A stretch of DNA of 64,000 bases, from positions 1-64,000 of the forward strand of contig CAYFME010000003.1 in the NCBI GenBank assembly GCA_964344145.1, given 5' to 3'. The notes under the pieces are model-generated. The model had not been told where the DNA came from and made no database searches. It worked only from the letters and a program-made list of their open reading frames with translations. The DNA is from JABJOE01 sp964344145 (GTDB taxonomy: Bacteria; Patescibacteriota; Patescibacteriia; UBA9934). Positions 51,054 to 58,502 of this stretch are shown piece after piece. Each line of letters opens with the position of its first letter. Position 1 is the stretch's first letter. Position numbers and translations under genes: made by a program.

Positions 51054-51208
51054 NNNNNNNNNNNNNNNNNNNNNNNNNNNNNNNNNNNNNNNNNNNNNNN
51101 NNNNNNNNNNNNNNNNNNNNNNNNNNNNNNNNNNNNNNNNNNNNNNNNNNNNNACGTTGTTACAGCACCTCTGACCAGACAGGAGTTCAATTCTCCTCAG
51201 GTCCACCA
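50999..51208. other. Scaffold gap with duplicated 55-bp ends
   Basis: 100 Ns (51054-51153) separate identical 55-bp copies of the tmRNA 3' end. As at 21665-21874, this is an unmerged contig overlap. Confidence 0.93.
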
Positions 51209-51344
51209 CCGAATCCAGAGACTTGTTCGTTTGCCCTACTGCTGCGTTGCGGCTGTGGTCCTCGACGTCGTACCGGAAGTACGACTTACTCCGGTCCTCG
51301 CCGCGCCTTGCATTAGAACAAACGAGCAGCGTCTCTGAATCCGG
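51209..51344. repeat. Long imperfect inverted repeat between ssrA and infC
   Basis: CCGAATCCAGAGAC...GTTCGTTTG pairs imperfectly with GAACAAACGAGC...GTCTCTGAATCCGG, and CGTCGTACCGG / CCGGTCC-type pairings lie inside. It could terminate ssrA transcription or be a mobile repeat. Confidence 0.5.
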
Positions 51345-51381
51345 ACTACTTACTCACTTCATTCGAAGCAATCTCCATCCA

Positions 51382-51930
51382 ATGCGCATTCACCGACACC
51401 GACAACGAAAGCCCAAGTTCCAAATCCCTAACTTCAAGGTCAACGAACGTATTCCGGCCGATGAAGTTCGTTTGATTCATGAAGACTTTAACGACGTTCT
51501 TCCGCTTACCAAGGCGATCGAGAAGGCGCGTGAACTTGGAATGGATCTTATCGAGGTGTCGCCAAAGGCCAACCCTCCCGTTTGTAAAATCATGGACTTC
51601 GGAACCTTCAAATATCAGAAAGTTAAAGAAGCAAAGAAGCAGCGCGCGCAGTCGAAAGAAGTTGAGGTGAAAGGAATCCGTTTGAAGTACCGCATTGGAA
51701 AGAGCGATTTGGAGGTCCGACGAAATCAGGCGGCGAAGTTTCTTGAGAAGGGTCACAAGGTGAAAATCGAGATGCAGTTGCGTGGTCGTGAGCGTGAGCA
51801 CAAGGATCGTGCCAAGGAAATCATCAACAACTTTATCGATCTGTTGCGAGCGGACTTTGAGATCCGTGTGGACTCAGAGCCTACGTTCCAGGGCGGTCGT
51901 TTCAACGCGATTATCGGCCGGTCGTCATAA
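51382..51930 (+). CDS. infC: Translation initiation factor IF-3
   Basis: 182 residues from MRIHRHRQRKPKFQIPNFKV; the longer upstream frame is inverted-repeat sequence. Motifs: VNERIPADEVRLI and LIEVSPKANPPVCKIMDFGTFKY (N-domain and linker), then VKGIRLKYRIGKSDLEVRRN and QLRGREREH (C-domain). It prevents premature subunit joining and proofreads the start codon. It is separated from rpmI-rplT by that operon's own promoter. Confidence 0.95.
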   Translation: MRIHRHRQRKPKFQIPNFKVNERIPADEVRLIHEDFNDVLPLTKAIEKARELGMDLIEVSPKANPPVCKIMDFGTFKYQKVKEAKKQRAQSKEVEVKGIRLKYRIGKSDLEVRRNQAAKFLEKGHKVKIEMQLRGREREHKDRAKEIINNFIDLLRADFEIRVDSEPTFQGGRFNAIIGRSS

Positions 51931-51942
51931 TCCCCAGGATTC

Positions 51943-51971
51943 TTGACAGAATTGGCCAAGAATCCTACAAT
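51943..51971 (+). promoter_or_regulatory. Promoter of rpmI-rplT
   Basis: TTGACA (51943-51948), 17-bp spacer, TACAAT (51966-51971). The leader is about 50 nt. Confidence 0.85.
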
Positions 51972-52026
51972 AGCGCCGCATACAGATCCGCGAGCTTCCG
52001 CCCGAGATCTGCTGAAATCTATCACT

Positions 52027-52227
52027 ATGAAGCTCAAAACGCATAAAGCGACGTCAAAGCGCTTTAAACTCACGAAGAACAAAAAGATGATCAAGCGAAA
52101 AGCTGGTCAGGATCATTTTAATTCCCGCGAGAGCGGAAAGACGCGCCGAAACAAGCGATCTGACGTAAAGGTCACATCCGGAATCAACAAGAAGGCCGTC
52201 GATGCTCTGATGCCATACAAGAAATAA
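52027..52227 (+). CDS. rpmI: 50S ribosomal protein L35
   Basis: 66 residues from MKLKTHKATSKRFKLTKNKK, with the L35 pattern KTHKATSKRFK and the basic middle (KAGQDHFNSRESGKTRRNKR). The upstream part of the longer frame covers the promoter, so the Met at 52027 is chosen. Followed after one base by rplT. Confidence 0.95.
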   Translation: MKLKTHKATSKRFKLTKNKKMIKRKAGQDHFNSRESGKTRRNKRSDVKVTSGINKKAVDALMPYKK

Positions 52228-52228
52228 T

Positions 52229-52576
52229 ATGCCGCGCGTTAAACGAGGAACAATCCATGCCAAGCGTCGCCGCAACCTGCTCAAGAAGGTAAAAGGCTAC
52301 AAATGGGGCCGAAAGAGCAAGGTTCGACAGGCCCGCCCCGCCATGCTCAAAGCCGGCGTATACGCCTACCGCGACCGCCGTGTGAAAAAGCGTACCTTCC
52401 GCCGATTGTGGAATATCAAGATCAATGCGGGAGCCCGCGCCAATGGCACAACCTACTCCAAGCTCATCAATGCTCTGAAAGCAGCGAATATCAGCTTGGA
52501 TCGTAAGGTTCTTGCCCAAATCGCCGAGCATAAACCAGCCGTTTTCAGCAAAATCGTGGAAGCGACCAAAAAGTAA
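52229..52576 (+). CDS. rplT: 50S ribosomal protein L20
   Basis: 115 residues starting MPRVKRGTIHAKRRRNLLKK, with the helical AKGYKWGRKSKVRQARPAM-like stretch (here VKGYKWGRKSKVRQARPAM) and RRLWNIKINAGARANGTTYS. It binds 23S rRNA early in assembly. One base after rpmI; terminated by the hairpin at 52587. Confidence 0.96.
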   Translation: MPRVKRGTIHAKRRRNLLKKVKGYKWGRKSKVRQARPAMLKAGVYAYRDRRVKKRTFRRLWNIKINAGARANGTTYSKLINALKAANISLDRKVLAQIAEHKPAVFSKIVEATKK

Positions 52577-52586
52577 AGAAACAAAG

Positions 52587-52613
52587 CAAAACAGCGCAAA
52601 TAGCGCTGTTTTG
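52587..52613 (+). terminator. Terminator of rpmI-rplT
   Basis: An 11-bp stem CAAAACAGCGC / GCGCTGTTTTG with a 5-nt loop. Confidence 0.85.
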
Positions 52614-52631
52614 TGTTTATCAAATGAACAC

Positions 52632-52660
52632 TTGACTTTTTAGGAATTTTATGGTACTTT
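52632..52660 (+). promoter_or_regulatory. Promoter of GC-rich gene 52816-54462
   Basis: TTGACT (52632-52637), 17-bp spacer ending TTTTATGG, TACTTT (52655-52660). The 150-nt leader contains GGGTACGGCG-x-CGCCAGACCC and TGCCGC-x-GCGGCA hairpins. Confidence 0.8.
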
Positions 52661-52815
52661 GCCGAGTCGATTTGAGCTGAAATATGCTTACTGAGACGCC
52701 TTCTCAATGGGTACGGCGCGTGTCGCCAGACCCTACATCCCTGGCAGGCGACTGCCGCAACCCCCATGGGAGCGGCAACCGCCTTCCCTACCCACCCACT
52801 CTGTGAGGTACCAAG

Positions 52816-54462
52816 ATGCAGGTTCGCATCATCCGCAACGACGAGACCATCGCCACGTCCGAGGACAGCGACATCGCCCTGGGCGAGGGTGTGACGCTCA
52901 CGATCGTTCCGCCCGTGGTCACCCTGATCCTGGACGGGCACGTCGACGGTCTGACCGTCAACGACGAGCCCGCGGTCAACGACATGGAGATCCCGCCCGA
53001 CGCCATCATCAAGGTCGGCGACGAGGAGCTCCGTGTCGAGATCGAGACCGACGAGCCCAACCCGACGCTCCTGCCCGACGAGGACGAGGCCCCGCCCCCC
53101 GTGGCTGCGACCCCGGTCGAGGCCGAGTTCGTGGAGGACGACGAGCCCGTGGACGGTGACGCCGGCGAGCAGCCGGAAGAGCCGCCCGTGGAGCCCGCGG
53201 TCGACCCCAACCCCAACCCCGACGAGATCGCGGCCGCCCCGGCCGACGGAGAGGAGCCCCCGCAGATGAACGACACCGACGACACCGCCACCGGCGAGGA
53301 GATCGAGGACGAGTTCGAGGAGGTCGACGGCGACGTGGAGCCCGGTGACGCCGGTGCGCCCGTCGAGGTCGAGCCCGAGGGCGAGCGCGATGTCATCCCC
53401 GAGGGCGCCTTCGACGACACGGGCGCGGCCCAGGCCGCCAACGACGACGAGGACGAGTTCGAGGAGGTCGACGGCGACGTGGAGCCCGGTGACGCCGGTG
53501 CGCCCGTCGAGGTCGAGCCCGAGATCGAGCCCGAGGCCCAGCGGCCCCCGCCCTTCGGCGGTCGTGAGGAGCAGCCCATCGAGGTCGAGCCCGAGGTCCA
53601 GCGCCCCGACGCCGAGGCCCAGGCCGCGGCGGCAGCCGAGGCCGAAGCCCGCGCCGAGCGCGACGCCGCGGCGGCAGCCGAGGCCCAGCGCATCCGCGCC
53701 GAGGAGGCCCGCGAGCAGGCGGACGCTGCTGCCGAGGCCGAGCGCCTGCGTCAGCAGGAGGCTGCGGCCCAGCGCGAGCGTGAGGCCGCGGCGGCAGCCG
53801 AGGTCGAGGTCGAGCCCATCGTGATCGACCCCGACGACGGCGGTGACGCCCAGGCCCCCGGTGGCCAGCCCGCCGTGCTCCCGCCCGTGGTGGAGGACCC
53901 GCAGATCGACCGCCCCGACGTCGACCAGGCCCCGCCCCAGCGCGGTGGCCAGGGCGGCGGAGGTGGTGGCGGTCAGGGCCCCGCGGCCCGTCCGCAGCCG
54001 GCCCCCGCGGCCGCGCCCACGCGCAGCGGCAACGGCAAGCTCTGGGCGGCCCTCATCGCCGCGGTGGTGCTCTTCGCCCTCCTGGGCGGCGCTGCCCTCC
54101 TGACGGTGCTCAACGCCATCGACAACATCGACGTCGCGGGCGGCCTGCCGGAGACGGCGGCTGTCCCGACGGTGGCCGACGCCATCTACGTGGGCACCGA
54201 CGGCAACGCCGACGGCGCCAAGGTCGAGGACCAGGACGGCGACGGCGACATGGAGGGCATCGTCACGGTGTTCTACGACACCGGCGACCAGTACACCTAC
54301 CGCGTCGCGGACGCCGACATCGACCCGAGCAGCGGCCTGCTGCTGGACAAGAGCGGCAACGTCGTGAGCGTGCGGGCCTGCAAGGTCTCCTCCAGCCAGC
54401 GCTGGGTGGACCCCAACGGTTCCTGCGGCATCACCCGCCGGAACTACGGGAAGCTCAACTAG
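52816..54462 (+). CDS. Acidic-linker, coiled-coil membrane protein of a GC-rich island
   Basis: 548 residues, start preceded by GTGAGG. Layout: a beta-rich N-terminal domain of about 80 residues (VTLTIVPPVVTLILDGHVDG, KVGDEELRVEIE) with some resemblance to an FHA-like fold; a long acidic Pro/Glu/Asp region with DEFEEVDGDVEPGDAGAPVE repeated twice; an Ala/Glu/Arg coiled coil (about residues 270-340); a Gly-rich stretch; one transmembrane helix (LWAALIAAVVLFALLGGAAL, about residue 415); and a C-terminal outside domain with Cys (RACKVSSSQRW, GSCGITRRN). A cytoplasm-to-surface scaffold is plausible. Family unknown. Confidence 0.75.
   Translation: MQVRIIRNDETIATSEDSDIALGEGVTLTIVPPVVTLILDGHVDGLTVNDEPAVNDMEIPPDAIIKVGDEELRVEIETDEPNPTLLPDEDEAPPPVAATPVEAEFVEDDEPVDGDAGEQPEEPPVEPAVDPNPNPDEIAAAPADGEEPPQMNDTDDTATGEEIEDEFEEVDGDVEPGDAGAPVEVEPEGERDVIPEGAFDDTGAAQAANDDEDEFEEVDGDVEPGDAGAPVEVEPEIEPEAQRPPPFGGREEQPIEVEPEVQRPDAEAQAAAAAEAEARAERDAAAAAEAQRIRAEEAREQADAAAEAERLRQQEAAAQREREAAAAAEVEVEPIVIDPDDGGDAQAPGGQPAVLPPVVEDPQIDRPDVDQAPPQRGGQGGGGGGGQGPAARPQPAPAAAPTRSGNGKLWAALIAAVVLFALLGGAALLTVLNAIDNIDVAGGLPETAAVPTVADAIYVGTDGNADGAKVEDQDGDGDMEGIVTVFYDTGDQYTYRVADADIDPSSGLLLDKSGNVVSVRACKVSSSQRWVDPNGSCGITRRNYGKLN
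53308..53523 (+). repeat. 72-bp direct repeat inside the coding sequence
   Basis: 53308-53379 and 53452-53523 are identical 72-bp units spaced by exactly another 72 bp. Each encodes DEFEEVDGDVEPGDAGAPVE plus four more residues. Confidence 0.85.
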
Positions 54463-54556
54463 AGCGACCTGCCAGGGACCCCGAGCTCGCCCCGGCGACC
54501 AGAATCTCTTCGGAGAGGACGGTCGCTGGGGTATCGTGCATTCTGGGGTCAGGGCC

Positions 54557-54585
54557 TTGCGCCTTTTTTTTGTTTTTGGTACGAT
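54557..54585 (+). promoter_or_regulatory. Promoter of tRNA-Asp
   Basis: TTGCGC (54557-54562), 17-bp T-rich spacer, TACGAT (54580-54585). Confidence 0.65.
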
Positions 54586-54603
54586 ATCGCCGCTGTTCAA
54601 TAC

Positions 54604-54680
54604 GGACCGGTAGTTCAGCTGGTTAGAATGCCGCCCTGTCACGGCGGAGGTCGCGGGTTCGAATCCCGTCCGGTCCGCCA
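54604..54680 (+). tRNA. tRNA-Asp (anticodon GTC)
   Basis: Acceptor GGACCGG / CCGGTCC, anticodon loop CTGTCAC between CCGCC and GGCGG, T arm GCGGG-TTCGAAT-CCCGT, discriminator G and an encoded CCA. Immediately followed by a terminator. Confidence 0.95.
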
Positions 54681-54710
54681 CAAAACCCCTTCTTCGGATG
54701 GGGTTTTGTG
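54679..54710 (+). terminator. tRNA-Asp terminator
   Basis: An 11-bp stem CACAAAACCCC / GGGGTTTTGTG. Its end overlaps the TGTGATAGGAT box of the next gene. Confidence 0.85.
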
Positions 54711-54711
54711 A

Positions 54712-54717
54712 TAGGAT
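54712..54717 (+). promoter_or_regulatory. -10 of the EEP-family gene (leaderless)
   Basis: TGTGATAGGAT, with TAGGAT eight bases before the ATG at 54726. No Shine-Dalgarno sequence. Confidence 0.6.
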
Positions 54718-54725
54718 GCTTTCGT

Positions 54726-55535
54726 ATGAAGCTGATCTCTTTAAACACTTATGGTGCGCGAATTTATGAACCGTTCATGCAGTTCATCCAGCAACATAGA
54801 GCAGATACAGATATCTTTTGCTTTCAGGAGATGTACAGCAATCCAAAAGAGAATCTAACAATCGGAGCGTACCAACCACGCATCAACCTCTTTGAAGAGC
54901 TTCAGCGACAGCTCAATGGCTTTAACGGTCATATGGCAATCACGCAGGACGACTATGAAATCGAACCAGAGCTCGCTGGAGACAGTCACTTCGGGCTCAG
55001 TACGTTCATTCGAAAGACGCACAACGTTGATACAGTGCACGAATTCTATCTATGCAATGGAAGGAATACATTTGTGGGAGGAAAGGCGTGGGACACCCTC
55101 GGTTACAACGCCCTGTCGATGACACTCGCAGGCGACAGGCCGGTGACCGTCATCAATCTTCACGGCAACGCCCTACCCGACCATAAACTCGACGATCCCG
55201 TCCGCACCGAGCAAACACGTCGTATCCTCGAGTTTTGCAAAACGCTCAACGGCGAAATCATCATTTGTGGAGACTTCAACTCGCTCCCAGGTATTGATAG
55301 CATCGTGGCGTTCGAAAAAAACGGCTTTCGAGATTTGATAAAAGACCACAATATCCAAACCACTCGCGGATCACTCATGCGCGAGCTTCATCCCGAATTC
55401 GAGCATGGCAAATACGGTTGGCAGGAGTACGCTGACTATGTATTTGTAACACCTGGTATTAACGTCACATCATTTGAAGTGCCTGACGAACCTATCTCGG
55501 ACCACTTACCATTGATCCTTTCGTTTGACGTATGA
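54726..55535 (+). CDS. Endonuclease/exonuclease/phosphatase family protein
   Basis: 269 residues from MKLISLNTYGARIYEPFMQF. EEP motifs: FCFQEMYSN (metal Glu), NLHGNAL, EIIICGDFNSLPG (the D-x-N) and PISDHLPLIL (terminal D-H). Substrates in this superfamily range from abasic DNA to phospholipids; the order fits an exonuclease III-like or general phosphodiesterase. It overlaps the AlkD-like DNA repair gene by 4 bp, which supports a DNA repair role. Confidence 0.88.
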   Translation: MKLISLNTYGARIYEPFMQFIQQHRADTDIFCFQEMYSNPKENLTIGAYQPRINLFEELQRQLNGFNGHMAITQDDYEIEPELAGDSHFGLSTFIRKTHNVDTVHEFYLCNGRNTFVGGKAWDTLGYNALSMTLAGDRPVTVINLHGNALPDHKLDDPVRTEQTRRILEFCKTLNGEIIICGDFNSLPGIDSIVAFEKNGFRDLIKDHNIQTTRGSLMRELHPEFEHGKYGWQEYADYVFVTPGINVTSFEVPDEPISDHLPLILSFDV

Positions 55536-56272
55536 CCCTAGAGCAAACCGTCCTCAAGCGTCTCAAGCCGCATGCTAACCCTAAACGCGCTGCGCACGAT
55601 GTCGGATATCTCAAATCATCCTTCCCGACACTTGGTTGTTCACTTCCTACATTACGAACATTGACCAAATCTCTTTTTTGCAAGTCACTTGCAAATGCAA
55701 GTCATTTGCATTTGCAAACGCGCAAGGAGCTTGATCGTCTCTGGAAGCAGACAAACACACATGAAGTCATGACCATTTGTCTGTTGTACTTTCAGTCACG
55801 CAAATCACAAAACGATCTCACGGACTGGCGCGTGCTCAAAACTTGGGCATCGAAGATCGACAACTGGGCACACTCAGATATGCTCAGTGACGTCTACGCG
55901 GATCTATTTGACCGCCATCGCGATCTCCATAAAACATTCACAGCATGGAACAGACATCGTGAACCTTGGAAACGTCGTCTCTCGCTCACTTCCCTGCTCT
56001 ACTACAGCTCGATGCGATCGCATCCGCTTCCAGCAAACAAAATTCTGCCGCTCATTAGACCACGCATCAATGATGATCACTTCTACGTTCAGCGAGCGGT
56101 CGGTTGGACATTGCGTGAATGTGGAAACCTCTATCCAAAACCAACCGAGACATTTATCAAAAAACATCTCACGGATCTTTCCAGCATCGCATTTACCACG
56201 GCAACGGAGAAATGGAGCAAAACAAAAAAAGAACCACTCAAACGTGCACGCAGAAAAGCACGCAAATCGTGA
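55532..56272 (+). CDS. AlkD-like DNA alkylation repair protein
   Basis: 246 residues of HEAT-like helices. Family stretches: WASKIDNWAHSDMLSDVYAD, REPWKRRLSLTSLLYYSSMR and FYVQRAVGWTLRECGNLYPK, which contain the conserved Trp and Arg residues of AlkD DNA glycosylases that excise N3/N7-alkylated purines. The basic tail (KTKKEPLKRARRKARK) may bind DNA. Its start overlaps the EEP gene (ATGA). Confidence 0.88.
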   Translation: MTLEQTVLKRLKPHANPKRAAHDVGYLKSSFPTLGCSLPTLRTLTKSLFCKSLANASHLHLQTRKELDRLWKQTNTHEVMTICLLYFQSRKSQNDLTDWRVLKTWASKIDNWAHSDMLSDVYADLFDRHRDLHKTFTAWNRHREPWKRRLSLTSLLYYSSMRSHPLPANKILPLIRPRINDDHFYVQRAVGWTLRECGNLYPKPTETFIKKHLTDLSSIAFTTATEKWSKTKKEPLKRARRKARKS

Positions 56273-56278
56273 TACAAT
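56273..56278 (+). promoter_or_regulatory. -10 of the 100-aa membrane protein gene (leaderless)
   Basis: TGATACAAT, with TACAAT six bases before the ATG at 56285. Confidence 0.7.
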
Positions 56279-56284
56279 ATTTCC

Positions 56285-56587
56285 ATGCCAAGGGGGAAAA
56301 CAAAAAAAGCCGATTCCGACGAGCTTAAACAGCTCAAAGCGATTCGGTCCGAGCTCAAAGCGATTCGCAAGGAGCTCGATAAGAGTCTTCACAAATCGTT
56401 TTGGAAACGAGCGGCGGTTTCGTTTGGAACAGGAATTACCAAAGGCGTTGGTCTGATCATCGGAACAACAATCATCGCCGCTATTGTCATCTTCTTGCTA
56501 CAAACGCTGATTTCAAAAACAGGCTTCGGCGATTCGCTCGAAGGCTGGATCCAAGGTCAACTTCAAACCGTTGAGGTTGTTGATTAA
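56285..56587 (+). CDS. Small membrane protein (DUF5665-like)
   Basis: 100 residues: a Lys/Glu-rich cytoplasmic helix (DELKQLKAIRSELKAIRKEL), then FWKRAAVSFGTGITKGVGLI and a transmembrane helix (GTTIIAAIVIFLLQTLI), and a short tail. This pattern matches small proteins of the DUF5665 type, function unknown. It converges with pyk, with a 4-bp overlap. Confidence 0.75.
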   Translation: MPRGKTKKADSDELKQLKAIRSELKAIRKELDKSLHKSFWKRAAVSFGTGITKGVGLIIGTTIIAAIVIFLLQTLISKTGFGDSLEGWIQGQLQTVEVVD

Positions 56588-57987
56588 CGTACCGTCAACT
56601 GGATTTCCCCCGACGGTGTGGCAAGGATGTACGCCACGCGGTCGGTTTTTGAGATGAGCTTACGTTTTCGCAGAACGTTTTGTGCGCGATTGATAAACGT
56701 CGCCGGATCGTCTTTGAGCACCATGCCATACACACCAGCACGCAGCATCATCTGCCGTGCGACCGCCTTGTTCGGACACGCCATGACAATTGGCACATTC
56801 GGTCGGAAAATGTTCAACGACGATGAGAGTGGGAACGTTGCTGAGGATACAATCATGTCAATCTGACCATTTTCAGCCATCACGTGCAGATTCTGCGCAA
56901 TCGATGTCGAAACATCAGGAATGTTATGCCACTGATAGAAGTTGATATCGTCCAAGCGCGATGCTTCGGTCTCATCAATCACGTCGGCCATGGTGCGCAC
57001 CGCGAGATCTGGATACTCACCCGTCGCACTTTCGGCTGAAAGCATCACACCGTCGGCGTGGTCAATCACGGCATTGGCAACGTCAGAAATCTCCGCGCGC
57101 GTGGCACGTGGACTGTCGGTCATGGAATCGAGCATGTGCGTTGCCACAACAGCCGGCTTCCCTGCCTGACGACAGATCTCCACAAACTCTTTTTGGATGA
57201 TCGGCACCTCTTCAGGAGGAATCTCAATACCAAGATCACCGCGCGCAAGCATGATGCCGTCGGCCGCGTTAAGGATCTCCAAAAAGCCATCAACCGCTTC
57301 CCTACGCTCAATCTTCACAATAATTTTCGGCATCACGGATCCAAGCGATCGACACTTTGCGCGAATAATCTTGCGCACCTTCAAAACCACTTCTTCTGAT
57401 GTGACGAACGAAAGCGCCACCCAATCAACACCCTGCTCCAATCCAAACAATAAGTCTTCGTGGTCCTTCTTGGTAAACGAAGGCGTAGAAACGTTTGAGT
57501 CCGGAATGTTGATCCCTTTGTGCGACGTCAATGTCCCGCCCGTCTTCACCTTCGCGTGTACGCGCCGACCACGTACACTCTGCACAATCGCCTCAAGCCG
57601 ACCATCATTTAGATAAATGCGATGATCCTTTTTTACGTCTTTGTGAAACTGATCGTAGGTCACAGGGATCTCATCGTGCTCATAGCCATCAACACCGGTT
57701 CGAAACACGACCTTCTCGCCACGCTTGAGCTCAATCCCTCCTTCTGGCAGCTCACCGACGCGGATCTTTGGTCCTTGCAGGTCCTGCAAGATGGCGACTT
57801 CTTTCCCTGTCTTGTGTGATGCGCTTCGAATGTGACGAATCAGAGATTTGTGCTGTGGATGCGTTCCGTGGGAAAAATTCAAACGCGCCACCCCCATGCC
57901 GGCGTTGATCATGCGTGTGAGCACACGAACCGACGATGAAGCTGGCCCAATGGTGGCGACGATTTTTGTTCTGCGGCCCCCTGTCAT
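56584..57987 (-). CDS. pyk: Pyruvate kinase
   Basis: 467 residues: TKIVATIGPASSS, LNFSHGTHPQHK, the active-site PKIIVKIERREAVDGF, GIMLARGDLGIEIP with the catalytic Lys region before it, MLDSMTDSPRATRAEISDVA and DGVMLSAESATGEYP. It converts phosphoenolpyruvate and ADP to pyruvate and ATP. The start lies 8 bp after TATAAT and has GGAGG directly before ATG. Downstream of nrdR by 20 bp. Confidence 0.97.
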   Translation of the reverse strand: MTGGRRTKIVATIGPASSSVRVLTRMINAGMGVARLNFSHGTHPQHKSLIRHIRSASHKTGKEVAILQDLQGPKIRVGELPEGGIELKRGEKVVFRTGVDGYEHDEIPVTYDQFHKDVKKDHRIYLNDGRLEAIVQSVRGRRVHAKVKTGGTLTSHKGINIPDSNVSTPSFTKKDHEDLLFGLEQGVDWVALSFVTSEEVVLKVRKIIRAKCRSLGSVMPKIIVKIERREAVDGFLEILNAADGIMLARGDLGIEIPPEEVPIIQKEFVEICRQAGKPAVVATHMLDSMTDSPRATRAEISDVANAVIDHADGVMLSAESATGEYPDLAVRTMADVIDETEASRLDDINFYQWHNIPDVSTSIAQNLHVMAENGQIDMIVSSATFPLSSSLNIFRPNVPIVMACPNKAVARQMMLRAGVYGMVLKDDPATFINRAQNVLRKRKLISKTDRVAYILATPSGEIQLTVR

Positions 57988-57995
57988 ACCTCCCG

Positions 57996-58001
57996 ATTAT
58001 A
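57996..58001 (-). promoter_or_regulatory. pyk -10
   Basis: GTGTTATAAT, with TATAAT eight bases before ATG; the bases between are CGGGAGGT. Confidence 0.65.
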
Positions 58002-58007
58002 ACACGG

Positions 58008-58490
58008 CTAGGACTTCTTCTTGCTCGGTCGGCGCTTGCGCACAAGCTTGCCAAGTTCTTCTTCAAACTTAGACAAATCTTCAAACGAATAGTAAACAGA
58101 CGCGAAGCGAATGTAGGCGACCTTATCAAAGCGCTTGAGATGCTTCATGAGTGTTTCTCCAAGCTCCAGTGCTGTCAGCTCACCGCTGCGACGCTTTTGA
58201 ATATCGCGCTCGATCTTTTGCACCAAGCTATGAAACTGCGCATCGGTGTACGGCCGCTTCTCCAGCGCCTTCTTCAGACCCTGAACCAACTTATCGCGAA
58301 GATACGCCTCACGACGACCGTCACGCTTCACAATCGAAATATCAAGGAGTTCTACCTCCTCGGCTGTAGAAAAACGATACCCGCAGCGATCGCGCTCACA
58401 CTCGCGACGACGGCGCACACTCATGCCGTCGGGCGCGAGGCGAGAGTCAACCACGCGGGTGGATTTACTTGAACAAATCGGGCAATGCAT
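58008..58490 (-). CDS. nrdR: Transcriptional repressor NrdR
   Basis: 160 residues: an N-terminal zinc ribbon (MHCPICSSKSTRVVDSRLAP, RRRECERDRCGYRFST) followed by the ATP-cone (ISIVKRDGRREAYLRDKLVQ, GLKKALEKR). NrdR senses (d)ATP and represses ribonucleotide reductase genes. It follows ftsZ and has TAGAAT six bases before ATG. Confidence 0.96.
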   Translation of the reverse strand: MHCPICSSKSTRVVDSRLAPDGMSVRRRRECERDRCGYRFSTAEEVELLDISIVKRDGRREAYLRDKLVQGLKKALEKRPYTDAQFHSLVQKIERDIQKRRSGELTALELGETLMKHLKRFDKVAYIRFASVYYSFEDLSKFEEELGKLVRKRRPSKKKS

Positions 58491-58496
58491 GGGCCC

Positions 58497-58502
58497 ATTC
58501 TA
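58497..58502 (-). promoter_or_regulatory. nrdR extended -10 (leaderless)
   Basis: TGTGATAGAAT, then GGGCCC, then ATG. Confidence 0.7.

Noticed and set aside
51054..51153. Two tmRNA 3' ends or a duplicated tRNA-like domain
   Set aside because: Again identical 55-mers around 100 Ns; one copy is an assembly artefact.
52453..54681. 742-codon minus-strand frame covering the island at 52.8 kb and tRNA-Asp
   Set aside because: It runs antisense through rplT, a tRNA and the GC-rich gene, so it is a shadow.
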